The notes under the pieces are model-generated. The model was not told the origin of the DNA. It worked only from the letters and a program-made list of their open reading frames with translations, and ran no database searches. From contig NZ_JAQSDZ010000005.1 of assembly GCF_029946165.1 (NCBI RefSeq), forward strand, positions 186,001 through 250,000: 64,000 nucleotides of DNA. The letters are read 5' to 3'. This DNA comes from Methylotenera sp. GTDB lineage: Bacteria; Pseudomonadota; Gammaproteobacteria; Burkholderiales; Methylophilaceae. Each line of letters opens with the position of its first letter. Position 1 is the first letter of the stretch. The translations under genes were made by a program, and so were the position numbers. Shown here one piece after another: positions 28,617 through 36,398 of this stretch.

Positions 28617-29014
28617 GATTCTGCTCCCCTCGTGAAATAAGGCGGATTGCCTTACTTCATAAGAGTTAGGAAACAGCAATAGGGTTTCAAGACTCGTGGA
28701 GTAAATTCAACACGTGGATCGGAGCTCACCTACCGCGAAGCGGTTTAGTCCATGGGTCGCACTCAGACCGTCCGTCCAGGGAAATGAGCGGCGGTTGCCG
28801 AGCACATTGCGGCCATCCAGCCGCCGTAGAAGTACCACCGTCTTGCCTCACTTCCAACCAATGCGATGTTTAACCGTTTGCATACTTCAACGCAAAAAGT
28901 TCAGATTTCCAACCTCAGATTGCAAATAGCCAATTGTTTGTTACCCACCAATCTAAAAAATGTTGTGATGAGGCGCTGTCGATTGCTGATTACAATCGAT
29001 GGTGCTGACTTAAG
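28617..29014. other. Noncoding stretch with a repeat copy
   Basis: No convincing gene. It contains the 24-bp repeat at 28908-28931, inverted relative to 3927-3950, and short G/C-rich dyads around 28790-28830. A 71-codon plus-strand frame here has no protein-like features. The terminal (terIS) end of the IS91 unit should lie in this interval. Confidence 0.4.
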
Positions 29015-29602
29015 TTAACGCTTAAAAAAGTACATTAAAAGAGCGCCCAGTAAGAAAAGTCCAAAGTACTTGGCAAACTTAAGAACATTGTCATCGGTGA
29101 TCCTTGGTCGTTTAAGCCTTTCGATGAGTGGCATCAATTCTTTTGGTTGCAAATCGAAGCTTTGATTTTCCACCATCAACTTTTCAATTGCCCAAGCCTT
29201 TCTCTGTATATCAAAACCACCTGTTTTCTGTGTAGCTTCTTCATGCGTTAGCCCGCTGAGTATGACTAGGCGACATCCAGCGATCGTAGAAGCAGCAAGC
29301 TTTTTATATGGAAAACCTCCAGATTTAGAAGCAGCAAGCTTTATATCAAGTTTTAAAACTGCTTTATCAAAATCGCTGTCAGATCCACCGTCTAATCGAG
29401 ATAACTTAAAGCCAACAAGGGCATCGCTGACAGCTTGATTGATCAAGGTTGCATTTTGCGATTTGCAAACTTGTATGCATTGATTTGAAATGTCTTTCAA
29501 AACTATTTCATTCAGCGCAAGAATTACTATTAGCGGATCGTTTGCATCGATTCTTATACCTGTTTTTAGATAAACTTCATCTTGGATTATTTTGATGTCC
29601 AT
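29015..29602 (-). CDS. TraM-like mobilisation protein (C-terminal membrane anchor)
   Basis: About 195 residues from the ATG at 29602; a TTG three codons earlier is possible. The N-terminus (DEVYLKTGIRIDANDPLIVI) and gene order resemble the TraM position in IncP traKLM operons. A C-terminal stretch, FAKYFGLFLLGALLMYFFKR, is a probable tail anchor. It starts at the end of the TraL-like gene. Function in IncP transfer is poorly defined (it raises transfer frequency). Assignment leans on context. Confidence 0.6.
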   Translation of the reverse strand: MDIKIIQDEVYLKTGIRIDANDPLIVILALNEIVLKDISNQCIQVCKSQNATLINQAVSDALVGFKLSRLDGGSDSDFDKAVLKLDIKLAASKSGGFPYKKLAASTIAGCRLVILSGLTHEEATQKTGGFDIQRKAWAIEKLMVENQSFDLQPKELMPLIERLKRPRITDDNVLKFAKYFGLFLLGALLMYFFKR

Positions 29603-29604
29603 TT

Positions 29605-30333
29605 TTACCAACTTACTTTGTTGAGATCTGCAAAAATTTCATCAACAATTTTTTGTAAGCGTCTTTTTGCAAGAAAATTAAAATCAGGGGATTCCAGAAC
29701 TTCTGAAAGCGTTAAATGATTTTCTGTCATTTGCTTAATGTCGCCAGCGAACGTATCCGATTTACGTTCAATGATTCTTACGATACCGGCAATTTTTCCG
29801 GCTTTTTCAGCTTCTTTGTAAAGTTTAGTATCTGTAACAGGGCGGCCATCGTATTCAACCTTGCCCCAAAACTCGTTCTCCCAAACAACCACTTTGGCGT
29901 GTGATCCAATCTTATCCAATAACTCGGCGAAGCCGTTGAAGGTGTCTGATTTGGCCTGTCCACCAGTTAAAACGGTATGCACATAAACTTTTTTGCCAGC
30001 CTCAGACATGATTTGAAAGATGTCATTTTCAGCCAAATACCGTGTTAGTGGCATAAACGTGGCTGCACCATTGTCAATGACACAATTGGATTGTGTCTTC
30101 AAAATAGTTTCCATCAAAGGATCAAACTTGCGCTGAATGATGTTGCCATTTTCAGCTATTTCAACATGCGCAACATCCAGGGCTTTGTACTGAGTGAATG
30201 TAGCATTTACTGGGTCAGTATCTGCGCACAAAACCGTGCCAAATTGTGCGTAATATTGAGCCAGGAGGCTGGCAATAAGCGATTTTCCTACGCCACCTTT
30301 TCCTTGTAGTACCATGTTTAGACTGTTATTCAT
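29605..30333 (-). CDS. traL: TraL-like ParA-family ATPase
   Basis: The 242-residue protein starts with a deviant Walker A (MVLQGKGGVGKSLIASLLAQ), then CADTDPVNATFTQYKALDV, VIDNGAATFMPLTRYL and VHTVLTGGQAKSDT, all closely matching TraL of IncP plasmids. It is a MinD/ParA-type ATPase encoded in the Tra1 region; its role is accessory in conjugation. It lies between the TraK-like and TraM-like genes, the IncP order, 20 bp after the former. Confidence 0.85.
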   Translation of the reverse strand: MNNSLNMVLQGKGGVGKSLIASLLAQYYAQFGTVLCADTDPVNATFTQYKALDVAHVEIAENGNIIQRKFDPLMETILKTQSNCVIDNGAATFMPLTRYLAENDIFQIMSEAGKKVYVHTVLTGGQAKSDTFNGFAELLDKIGSHAKVVVWENEFWGKVEYDGRPVTDTKLYKEAEKAGKIAGIVRIIERKSDTFAGDIKQMTENHLTLSEVLESPDFNFLAKRRLQKIVDEIFADLNKVSW

Positions 30334-30353
30334 TTTTTACCTTATCTATTAAC

Positions 30354-30830
30354 TTAATTATCAAATTCAGGCTTGGCACTTGGAACAGGGTTGAATTCTC
30401 CTGCCTTTACCTCACCTGTTAGTGCGTGAAACGGGTTTTGCTCTGCTCTTGTCTCCTTGCTAAAATTTTGGGCTGTTTGAACAAGGCTATTTACTACTGG
30501 TATATCTACTTGTTCAGTTTTGGTCGTAGTGGATAAGGCAGAGGTTGCCTTTGTTTTAGGCTGAAAATTTGAGACTTCTTTTTTTGGCCTCCTTACAAAG
30601 TCATTCTCACGGTCCAAGTCAAACAAATAAACTCTGAATAGTTGTTCAGTCATTGGAATGCCGTGATTGTTAAACCATGCAACCACGTCTTTAGCAGCCC
30701 ACCCACGTTCAGTAATTTTTAGATGTATTTCTGAATAGACTTTCCGCATTTCGCCTTTAATAGATGGCCTATTAATGTCATCTGCATTTGCAAATTCCTT
30801 TGGGTCAATTGGCTTGTATTTTCTTTGCAT
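30354..30830 (-). CDS. TraK-like oriT-binding protein
   Basis: A 158-residue, basic, helical protein. IKGEMRKVYSEIHLKITERG followed by WAAKDVVAWFNNHGIPMTEQ resembles the TraK DNA-binding region, with a Thr/Ser-rich tail beyond residue 90. In IncP plasmids TraK wraps oriT DNA and is encoded first in a traKLM operon diverging from the relaxase side. The same order and divergence are seen here. The direct sequence match is modest. Confidence 0.65.
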   Translation of the reverse strand: MQRKYKPIDPKEFANADDINRPSIKGEMRKVYSEIHLKITERGWAAKDVVAWFNNHGIPMTEQLFRVYLFDLDRENDFVRRPKKEVSNFQPKTKATSALSTTTKTEQVDIPVVNSLVQTAQNFSKETRAEQNPFHALTGEVKAGEFNPVPSAKPEFDN

Positions 30831-30849
30831 GTTAATTCTTTTATTGATT

Positions 30850-30864
30850 AATTAGTGACTAATT
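30850..30864. promoter_or_regulatory. Palindrome in the traK/30962 divergent promoter region
   Basis: AATTAGTGACTAATT is a perfect 7-1-7 palindrome about 20 bp upstream of the TraK-like gene start. The spacing suits an operator for a dimeric repressor of this divergent region. No protein can be assigned. Confidence 0.45.
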
Positions 30865-30961
30865 GCATACTAATAAATAATATATGTCCGAACAATACAC
30901 AGTTATTATATAATGTTATGTATAAATAATTATATATTTGTCCGTTTTATTTGAGGTGTTT

Positions 30962-31684
30962 ATGGTTCTAACAGAAGAAGAGTTATTTGCACATAATTCG
31001 CTTAGGCAATACGAGCAGGAAAAGCAGGAGAGTGATATTGATCTAATGATAGGTGCTTTTCATGCCTCGAAATATAGCTGGAAGTCTTTATATGAAGTAC
31101 ACGCGTACAAAGAGCAATGCCAGATAAACTTGGCTAAGCAAAAAATTAGAGATTTTCAAATTGAAATAAATAATCAGTTAAAAATTATTGAAGAAGCTGA
31201 AGAAAAAATTTCTACTTTTAAAGTAAATATAAAAGAAGAAAATGCAGCGAAAGTAAAAGAAGAAAATGCAGCGAGAGTAAAAGACGGAAATGAACCGAAA
31301 GATAGTAAGGGGCGTGGCAGGCCAGAGCGGTCAGAGGGTATGGAAAATATTGCAAAAAAATTCATAACTAAATGGGTGCATTCCTTAATGGTTGAACTAG
31401 AAGTTAGCAGTTGCACCAAATTGCAAGATATGATTTGTTCAACAACAGTGGTAAATACAATTAATAAGAAAAGTAAAAAAATGGAAGACGAAATCATTTC
31501 ATCTAGAGCCACAGAGCGTAACTGGAGAAGATGGAGGAATGGCGAAACCATTCCCACTTACTCTACTTTATATATTATTTTGAGTGCAAAAATTGAATCT
31601 GGAAAATACTCAGGGAAGATGCTGCTAGATGTACCTACCACGCCAGAGGCCAATGCTTTATTAACTTTGCTTCATTTTATGTGA
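30962..31684 (+). CDS. Coiled-coil protein, unrecognised
   Basis: From the ATG at 30962 (GAGGTG just upstream; a TTG 8 codons earlier is weaker) the protein has 240 residues. A long coiled coil (about 60-115, INNQLKIIEEAEEKISTFKV) contains two near-identical 9-residue repeats (EENAAKVKE, EENAARVKD), followed by a basic GRGRPERSEG hinge and a C-terminal domain with ATERNWRRWRNGETIPTYST. The hinge and RNWRRW region suggest DNA binding. It lies between the traK-like operon and the relaxase genes. Confidence 0.55.
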   Translation: MVLTEEELFAHNSLRQYEQEKQESDIDLMIGAFHASKYSWKSLYEVHAYKEQCQINLAKQKIRDFQIEINNQLKIIEEAEEKISTFKVNIKEENAAKVKEENAARVKDGNEPKDSKGRGRPERSEGMENIAKKFITKWVHSLMVELEVSSCTKLQDMICSTTVVNTINKKSKKMEDEIISSRATERNWRRWRNGETIPTYSTLYIILSAKIESGKYSGKMLLDVPTTPEANALLTLLHFM

Positions 31685-31720
31685 CTGTTAAATTTCCCAT
31701 CAGAATAAAATTAGCAGCTT

Positions 31721-31767
31721 ATAAGTAACTAATAAGTTGCTAATTACTCGCTTTCTTTACACCCATA
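31721..31767 (+). repeat. Dispersed 47-bp repeat, copy 2
   Basis: It shares ATAAGTAACTAATA and TCGCTTTCTTTACACCC with 1885-1931, differing at a handful of bases. It lies between the coiled-coil gene and the candidate oriT. Confidence 0.6.
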
Positions 31768-31850
31768 CTCTCCCCCGCTAAATTAGAAGTACAGGCACGA
31801 CAGATATGTATGACAAGTTGCTACGCACCTAGTCAACATATCGCGATGCC

Positions 31851-31890
31851 AAAGGGGAATCCCCTTTGAAACCCCGCCAGCCGTTGGCTG
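31851..31890. other. Candidate oriT
   Basis: AAAGGGGAATCCCCTTT (31851-31867) is a near-perfect palindrome, followed by CAGCCGTTGGCTG (31878-31890), a second stem. They lie 45-84 bp before the TraJ/MobC-like gene and relaxase, the usual place for a transfer origin with hairpins near the nick site. The nick position itself cannot be recognised. Confidence 0.45.
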
Positions 31891-31934
31891 TCAGGTGGTG
31901 CTCCGCACTTTAAAACTAGTTCACGAAAGAGTTT

Positions 31935-32297
31935 ATGGCTGACGAAAAAAAAATAAAAGAGAACTTTGACGTTCGTATTAATTTCAGGATCACCGCATCG
32001 ATGTCCGCCGAGCTAGAACTTCAGTTGGTTGCTGCAAATTTTAAAAAAAGCGAGTGGTTTCGCGAGGCGCTTATCAAAAACAAAACCAAAATTGTTGTTC
32101 GACACCGCAAATCAATCGATGCAAAACGCATCCTTTTTTTAGTTAATAAAGCATCTAACAACGTTAATCAGATTGCACATAATCTAAACATTGGTGTGAA
32201 AATTAATACCGTCGCCCCTCGCGCATTTGAAGCAACGTTTTTTGAGCTTAAAGTGTTAAACGATTTTCTAAGCACGGCGGCCAAAGTTGCTGATTAG
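31935..32297 (+). CDS. TraJ/MobC-like relaxosome accessory protein
   Basis: A 120-residue protein with a ribbon-helix-helix-like start (NFDVRINFRITASMSAELEL) and a MobC-type C-terminus (NKASNNVNQIAHNLNIGVKI, then FFELKVLNDFLSTAAK). These proteins bind oriT and recruit the relaxase. Its stop lies 10 bp inside the relaxase gene, so they are translationally coupled. Confidence 0.75.
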   Translation: MADEKKIKENFDVRINFRITASMSAELELQLVAANFKKSEWFREALIKNKTKIVVRHRKSIDAKRILFLVNKASNNVNQIAHNLNIGVKINTVAPRAFEATFFELKVLNDFLSTAAKVAD

Positions 32298-35124
32298 AAT
32301 TTCTGGTGGAAAAGATGGCATTGAGGACTATCTAATAAATGGCAAAAAGGCAGGCCGTGAGTTTTCACGCGACGAGCTAGACGAACGCGTTTTTTTGCAT
32401 GGCGGCCTTTCCCTCACTAATTCCATTATTCAATCGATGGAAACAAAGCATGAGAAATATTTACACATTACGCTGAGCTTCCGCGAAGATAAGGTAGATG
32501 AAAAAGACTTGCAACAAATTGTAAAAGATTTCCAAGCCTTTGCTTTTTCTTCTTTCGGCAATGATGAGTTCAATTTCTACGCTGAGGCGCATCTACCCAA
32601 AATCAAGAGCTACATTGACAAGTCAACCGGCGAGGAGGTATTTAGAAAGCCACACATCCACATAGTTATCCCCAAAACCAACTTAATGAGTGGGCTTGGG
32701 CTAGATCCCTTTCCGCCTGTTAGAAAAAAATTACCAAATGGTAAATGGATCGTGGTTGATCAAAAGACCGCTTTCACGGATGCCTGGCAAGAATTCACCA
32801 ACGCAAAATATGGTTTGCAGTCACCGAAGGATCATCCTCGCGTTAATTTCACCGACAAATCAGAAATCATCGGCAGAGAAAAAGGCGACCTGTTCGGGCA
32901 GCAGCGCCGTGACTTGCAGAGTTTCTTTTTAGACCAAGTGCTTGAGCGTGAAATAGAGAGTTGGGCAGAATTTGAAAAGATGCTGGGTGAGCATGGCCAA
33001 GCACGCGAAGTTAAAGGCCGTTACGCCACCTACATGCACTTCCAGCCAGAAACAGGTAAGGGCATCAACCTCAAACGCGTGTTTACTCAAGAGTTCATAG
33101 CATTGCCGACCGCAGAAAAACTTAAACGCCTAGCGCCAGAACTTCAAAAATCTTACGTGACGCAAAGCACTGCGCGTCGAGAGCCTGATCACATAGCCGG
33201 CACGCTGGCGTACTGGCACAGCATCAAAGCGCGTGAGATCAAGTATATCAATAGCGGCAGCCGCAAACGGTATGCAGAATACAAAGCTGCCGACGATGCT
33301 GGAAAAATCGTCATCCTAGACCAGCTAGAAACAAAATTTTATGAAAAACATAAAGCAGAGGTGGCGCCGGTTACCCCGAGCTTCACTCCAGATTTATCAA
33401 AATTAACACAACAACAACTTCAAAAAGGAATTGCACATGTCACAGGAACAGGAACCACCAGTCACTATAGCGACTACATCACAAACTTTGAACATGCTCC
33501 CCGAGGATCGCCGCCCCAAAGAAGAGGTGGCCTGTATGAATTGTCCTATGTCAGCATGGATGGCGACGGACAAGTCAGTGACCGCGTATTGCAGGATACT
33601 ATATACAATCGTGTGGGAAACCAGCAACCCGGGCAAGGTCAGGATATGCGACATACCATACCAACTGGCGGCAGCCGCAGCGGAAGCGTAGTTGATCAAT
33701 CGCTTAATGAATTGCACAAAGCTAAGCAAATCAACGCGGCCAGCAAAGAGTCGCGCACGCAAAAAATAAAGCGAGAACTCAATGCACAATTGTTGCTTGA
33801 TGCGCTCGTAGAGTCACATGGCCTCGTTGCTGAAAAATACACCATCAGCAAAGGCGCAGATGGTGGCGACCGCATCCTTGCGGGCAAGCAAAATCTCAAT
33901 GTTAGCGACTTTCTTACGAGGGAAATGCACATGCCCTGGGCGGAAGCCTCAAAAATTCTCAATGACGTTTACATCACACAAGATAAAACCAATGCCACGC
34001 TGTGGGAACAATTCAAAGTTTTCAATGCAGCTCAGAAAATTGAGTATAAAACCACCCGTGAAAAAACATCACCCTACCGCGCGTTGCAGGTAACAAAAAA
34101 CAAAGAAGAGTTAGCAACCCTTAATGAATCTAAAAAACAAAACAGCAATGCCTTGTGGCAAAAATATAGGAACGATCCAGTCGCCTTGCAGCGTGAAAAA
34201 ACCTTACTCATTAAAGCGCACCTTGACGCTAAAGCGACCCTGCAAGAAAGACAAAAATTAGACCTCGAACAATTCAAACTACCGAAAGCATTGGATTATA
34301 CAGAGTGGCTTAAAGCACAAGAGCTGAGTAGAGAACATCAGCTTGCGCTTGATAAGGCAAACAAAACTAAGGCTGAAAAAGAAGAAGAGAGCGACTTCAG
34401 TATCAGGGGAATTAAAACCAAAAACATTACAATAGACATCCGCGACTTCAAGGCCGAGACAAATCCTTTAAGTGGCAATGTGCGCTTGATGAATCAAAAA
34501 GGTGAACTAGCGTTTGTTGTTACCGCTGATAGAATCAACGTGATACTGCAACGTGATACTGAATCGGTGTTGGCGGCGCTTCAGCTTGGCGCAGCAAAAT
34601 ATGGTAAGTTGAACATAACGGGAGACGATGAGTTCCAAAAACTTTGCGTTGAGTTGGCCGCGCAGCATGGATTCAAATTCGTTGATGAAAAACTTAACGA
34701 TCAGGTTAAAGCAATCCGCGATGAGCGGAATAAAATTACAGCAACCAAACCAAAGCAAGAGCCAGCCGCCGCAGCTGCACCCAACCCAACAAAGGTGCAA
34801 AGCACCGCAGATGTTGAACTTGCAGAAGAGGTGCTTAGCACCACTGTCAGTAAAGAACTTGCGCCAGTTTTGCAGAGCTTAGCCGAGTTATTAGCAAGCA
34901 AGCAATACCAAAGCATCGACGGAAAATTTATGCCGATTGCCGATACTGCAAACGGAAAAGTTGTCGAGCATGTTCATACATCAGACGGCATCTACACAGT
35001 AGTAAACGTGGGCCGAGGCACATATAATCTGGTGAAGGGCACTCATGGTGTGATTGGTGTCACAAGCGACATTAAAAAAGGTATCGAAATTGTCAAAAAA
35101 GAGAAAGACGGCCGTGGCAGATAA
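32287..35124 (+). CDS. Relaxase (TraI-like, with LPD7-type C-terminal domain)
   Basis: The 945-residue protein starts at TTG overlapping the upstream gene. The N-terminal relaxase domain (about 1-300) has KYLHITLSFRED and the metal-binding KPHIHIVIPKTN (H-x-H), with FNFYAEAHLPKIKSYIDKST between. A middle region (about 300-680) is rich in charged helices. At about 700-810 a segment (NVRLMNQKGELAFVVTADRI, then ALQLGAAKYGKLNITGDDEF and LAAQHGFKF) resembles the LPD7 domain of large relaxases. It nicks oriT and pilots the strand. The catalytic Tyr cannot be placed with confidence. No coupling protein gene follows, so transfer needs a helper. Confidence 0.85.
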   Translation: MLIRISGGKDGIEDYLINGKKAGREFSRDELDERVFLHGGLSLTNSIIQSMETKHEKYLHITLSFREDKVDEKDLQQIVKDFQAFAFSSFGNDEFNFYAEAHLPKIKSYIDKSTGEEVFRKPHIHIVIPKTNLMSGLGLDPFPPVRKKLPNGKWIVVDQKTAFTDAWQEFTNAKYGLQSPKDHPRVNFTDKSEIIGREKGDLFGQQRRDLQSFFLDQVLEREIESWAEFEKMLGEHGQAREVKGRYATYMHFQPETGKGINLKRVFTQEFIALPTAEKLKRLAPELQKSYVTQSTARREPDHIAGTLAYWHSIKAREIKYINSGSRKRYAEYKAADDAGKIVILDQLETKFYEKHKAEVAPVTPSFTPDLSKLTQQQLQKGIAHVTGTGTTSHYSDYITNFEHAPRGSPPQRRGGLYELSYVSMDGDGQVSDRVLQDTIYNRVGNQQPGQGQDMRHTIPTGGSRSGSVVDQSLNELHKAKQINAASKESRTQKIKRELNAQLLLDALVESHGLVAEKYTISKGADGGDRILAGKQNLNVSDFLTREMHMPWAEASKILNDVYITQDKTNATLWEQFKVFNAAQKIEYKTTREKTSPYRALQVTKNKEELATLNESKKQNSNALWQKYRNDPVALQREKTLLIKAHLDAKATLQERQKLDLEQFKLPKALDYTEWLKAQELSREHQLALDKANKTKAEKEEESDFSIRGIKTKNITIDIRDFKAETNPLSGNVRLMNQKGELAFVVTADRINVILQRDTESVLAALQLGAAKYGKLNITGDDEFQKLCVELAAQHGFKFVDEKLNDQVKAIRDERNKITATKPKQEPAAAAAPNPTKVQSTADVELAEEVLSTTVSKELAPVLQSLAELLASKQYQSIDGKFMPIADTANGKVVEHVHTSDGIYTVVNVGRGTYNLVKGTHGVIGVTSDIKKGIEIVKKEKDGRGR

Positions 35125-35416
35125 TTTCACAGTTTTCAAGCACCAAGGATCAACACTGCGCGACTGGCCAGTCGAGTGGGACATCAACCATGCCCGCAAA
35201 AAAATCACGCTAACTGCGCCTTTCATTTCAACCAGCTTGCTGATTTTGGCGTGCCAAACAATCGCCAAAAAACACCCTGAAGCTGAAAATTACGCATGGA
35301 TTTTGAGCGTTGGCGAAACGCAATTCAGTATAGTTTTCGGCAATACTTTCGTAAACGCAGGCAACGAAATGTCGGCCAATCTAATGCCAATTGTGATTAA
35401 TAAAAAGTTACTGTAA
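35114..35416 (+). CDS. Small protein after the relaxase, unrecognised
   Basis: A GTG at 35114 overlaps the relaxase stop, giving 100 residues (ADNFTVFKHQGSTLRDWPVE, then ITLTAPFISTSLLILACQTI). It appears soluble with a mixed alpha/beta composition. Overlap with the relaxase gene suggests cotranscription with the mobilisation operon. No family recognised. Its last codons include the first GTTACTGTAAC palindrome. Confidence 0.5.
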   Translation: MADNFTVFKHQGSTLRDWPVEWDINHARKKITLTAPFISTSLLILACQTIAKKHPEAENYAWILSVGETQFSIVFGNTFVNAGNEMSANLMPIVINKKLL

Positions 35417-35465
35417 CTTATTGACATGATGTTTTACCTCTGGTATTATTTAGTTACTGTAACTA
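35406..35465 (+). promoter_or_regulatory. Sigma-70 promoter bracketed by two palindromic operators
   Basis: TTGACA (35421-35426) and TATTAT (35444-35449) are separated by 17 bp. The palindrome AGTTACTGTAACT lies directly upstream (35406-35418), and TAGTTACTGTAACTA lies between -10 and the start codon (35451-35465). This is the geometry of a repressed promoter, probably autoregulated by the gene it drives (35467-35769). A third copy occurs at 35770. Confidence 0.75.
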
Positions 35466-35466
35466 A

Positions 35467-35769
35467 ATGGATAAAATCATGAGCAACCAAATAAAAGAAG
35501 AAATGTTGATAGTATTAAAAAAGGGTAGAAAACCAGTTTACCCAACAGGCGCGATGACTGCATCGGAAAAGCAAAAGCGCGCTCGCACCAGGTCTTATAT
35601 TGATTTTACAAGCGGCAGCATGGACGCAAAAAAAATAAGTACAAGTAATTTAATTGCCATGTTGCCTAAATTTTTTTCAAGCGAATCACTCATTGACGCT
35701 GAAACTAGGGCTTTTTATCTAAAGCGAGCTTTAGCTGAATTAACTAAAAGAAGTGCACTGCTTAATTAA
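35467..35769 (+). CDS. Small putative DNA-binding regulator
   Basis: A 100-residue basic protein (start at 35467 or the ATG at 35479). The N-terminal half has KKGRKPVYPTGAMTASEKQK then RARTRSYIDF, a basic segment like those of small plasmid-type regulators; the C-terminal half is helical (DAETRAFYLKRALAELTKRS). It lies between palindromes GTTACTGTAAC at both ends, so it is a likely autoregulator and may also control the hydrolase cassette downstream. DNA binding is inferred from context and charge; no named domain is visible. Confidence 0.5.
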   Translation: MDKIMSNQIKEEMLIVLKKGRKPVYPTGAMTASEKQKRARTRSYIDFTSGSMDAKKISTSNLIAMLPKFFSSESLIDAETRAFYLKRALAELTKRSALLN

Positions 35770-35797
35770 AGTTACTGTAACTAAATACAGCTATAAT
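35770..35797 (+). promoter_or_regulatory. Third palindromic operator with -10 box, ahead of the hydrolase cassette
   Basis: AGTTACTGTAACT (35770-35782) overlaps the expected -35 zone of a TATAAT at 35792-35797; no good -35 hexamer is present, so it may need activation. The start codon of the first hydrolase gene is 50 bp further on. Confidence 0.6.
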
Positions 35798-35847
35798 CAA
35801 CTAATTACGAATACATTAAAAGAGAAAGACGGCCACGGCCGATAAAA

Positions 35848-36396
35848 ATGGGAAACTGGAATTTTAATGAAGTTGTTGTGATTGATCTCGAAGCCACCTG
35901 CTGGGCAACGCCAGAAGAGGCAGCACTCAACACGTCTGAAATCATTGAGATCGGTGTCTGCGTTTTAGATGCAACAACTGGTGAAATCAGAAAGCCAAGA
36001 GGATTAATTGTTAAACCACAATTGTCGATCGTTAGCGATTTTTGTACTGAGCTTACAAGTATTACACCTGAAATGGTGGAGCAAGGGATGAGTTTTGAGG
36101 ATGCTGTAAACATTCTGAAAAAAGATTACGGAATTTCCAAAAAAATCGTTGCAGGTTATGGCAACTACGACCAGACCATGTTCAAACGTGAGTGCGAGCG
36201 AAGAATCATTAAGTTGCCGTTTGGACCCACTTATCTGAACATTAGCGCTATGGCGACCTTGAAGGCTAAAGCAGGCAAACGCTTGGGATTAAGTAGAGCT
36301 TGCCAAAACTTTGGCTTGCCGTTTGAAGGTCAATTACACCGTGGTGTGGATGACGCCGTAATGGCGGCAAAGGTTTTGTGGGAAATCATTAAGTAA
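35848..36396 (+). CDS. DEDDh 3'-5' exonuclease (ERI-1/KapD-like)
   Basis: The 182-residue exonuclease has all motifs: D13-x-E15 (VVVIDLEATCW), the second Asp in YGNYDQTMF, and H164-x4-D169 (HRGVDDAVMAA). The insert RKPRGLIVKPQLSIVSDFC with CTELTSITPEMVEQG is typical of the ERI-1/KapD RNA-trimming group. It should remove 3' nucleotides from RNA or short single strands with two divalent metals. First gene of the cassette, 2 bp before the next; follows an operator-bearing promoter. Confidence 0.85.
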   Translation: MGNWNFNEVVVIDLEATCWATPEEAALNTSEIIEIGVCVLDATTGEIRKPRGLIVKPQLSIVSDFCTELTSITPEMVEQGMSFEDAVNILKKDYGISKKIVAGYGNYDQTMFKRECERRIIKLPFGPTYLNISAMATLKAKAGKRLGLSRACQNFGLPFEGQLHRGVDDAVMAAKVLWEIIK

Positions 36397-36398
36397 AA

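Larger units (their letters stand above)
35098..35845 (+). repeat. Direct repeat of the relaxase 3' end flanking two small genes
   Basis: AAAGAGAAAGACGGCCGTGG plus CAGATAA at 35098-35124 recurs at 35818-35845 with few changes. The 0.7 kb between holds two small genes and a promoter region. The second copy ends 2 bp before the DEDDh exonuclease start, as if the segment were inserted or duplicated at the relaxase stop. Confidence 0.6.

Noticed and set aside
28714-28929. Plus-strand 71-codon frame
   Set aside because: Ser/Arg-rich composition typical of a chance frame in G/C-rich noncoding DNA; no ribosome site.
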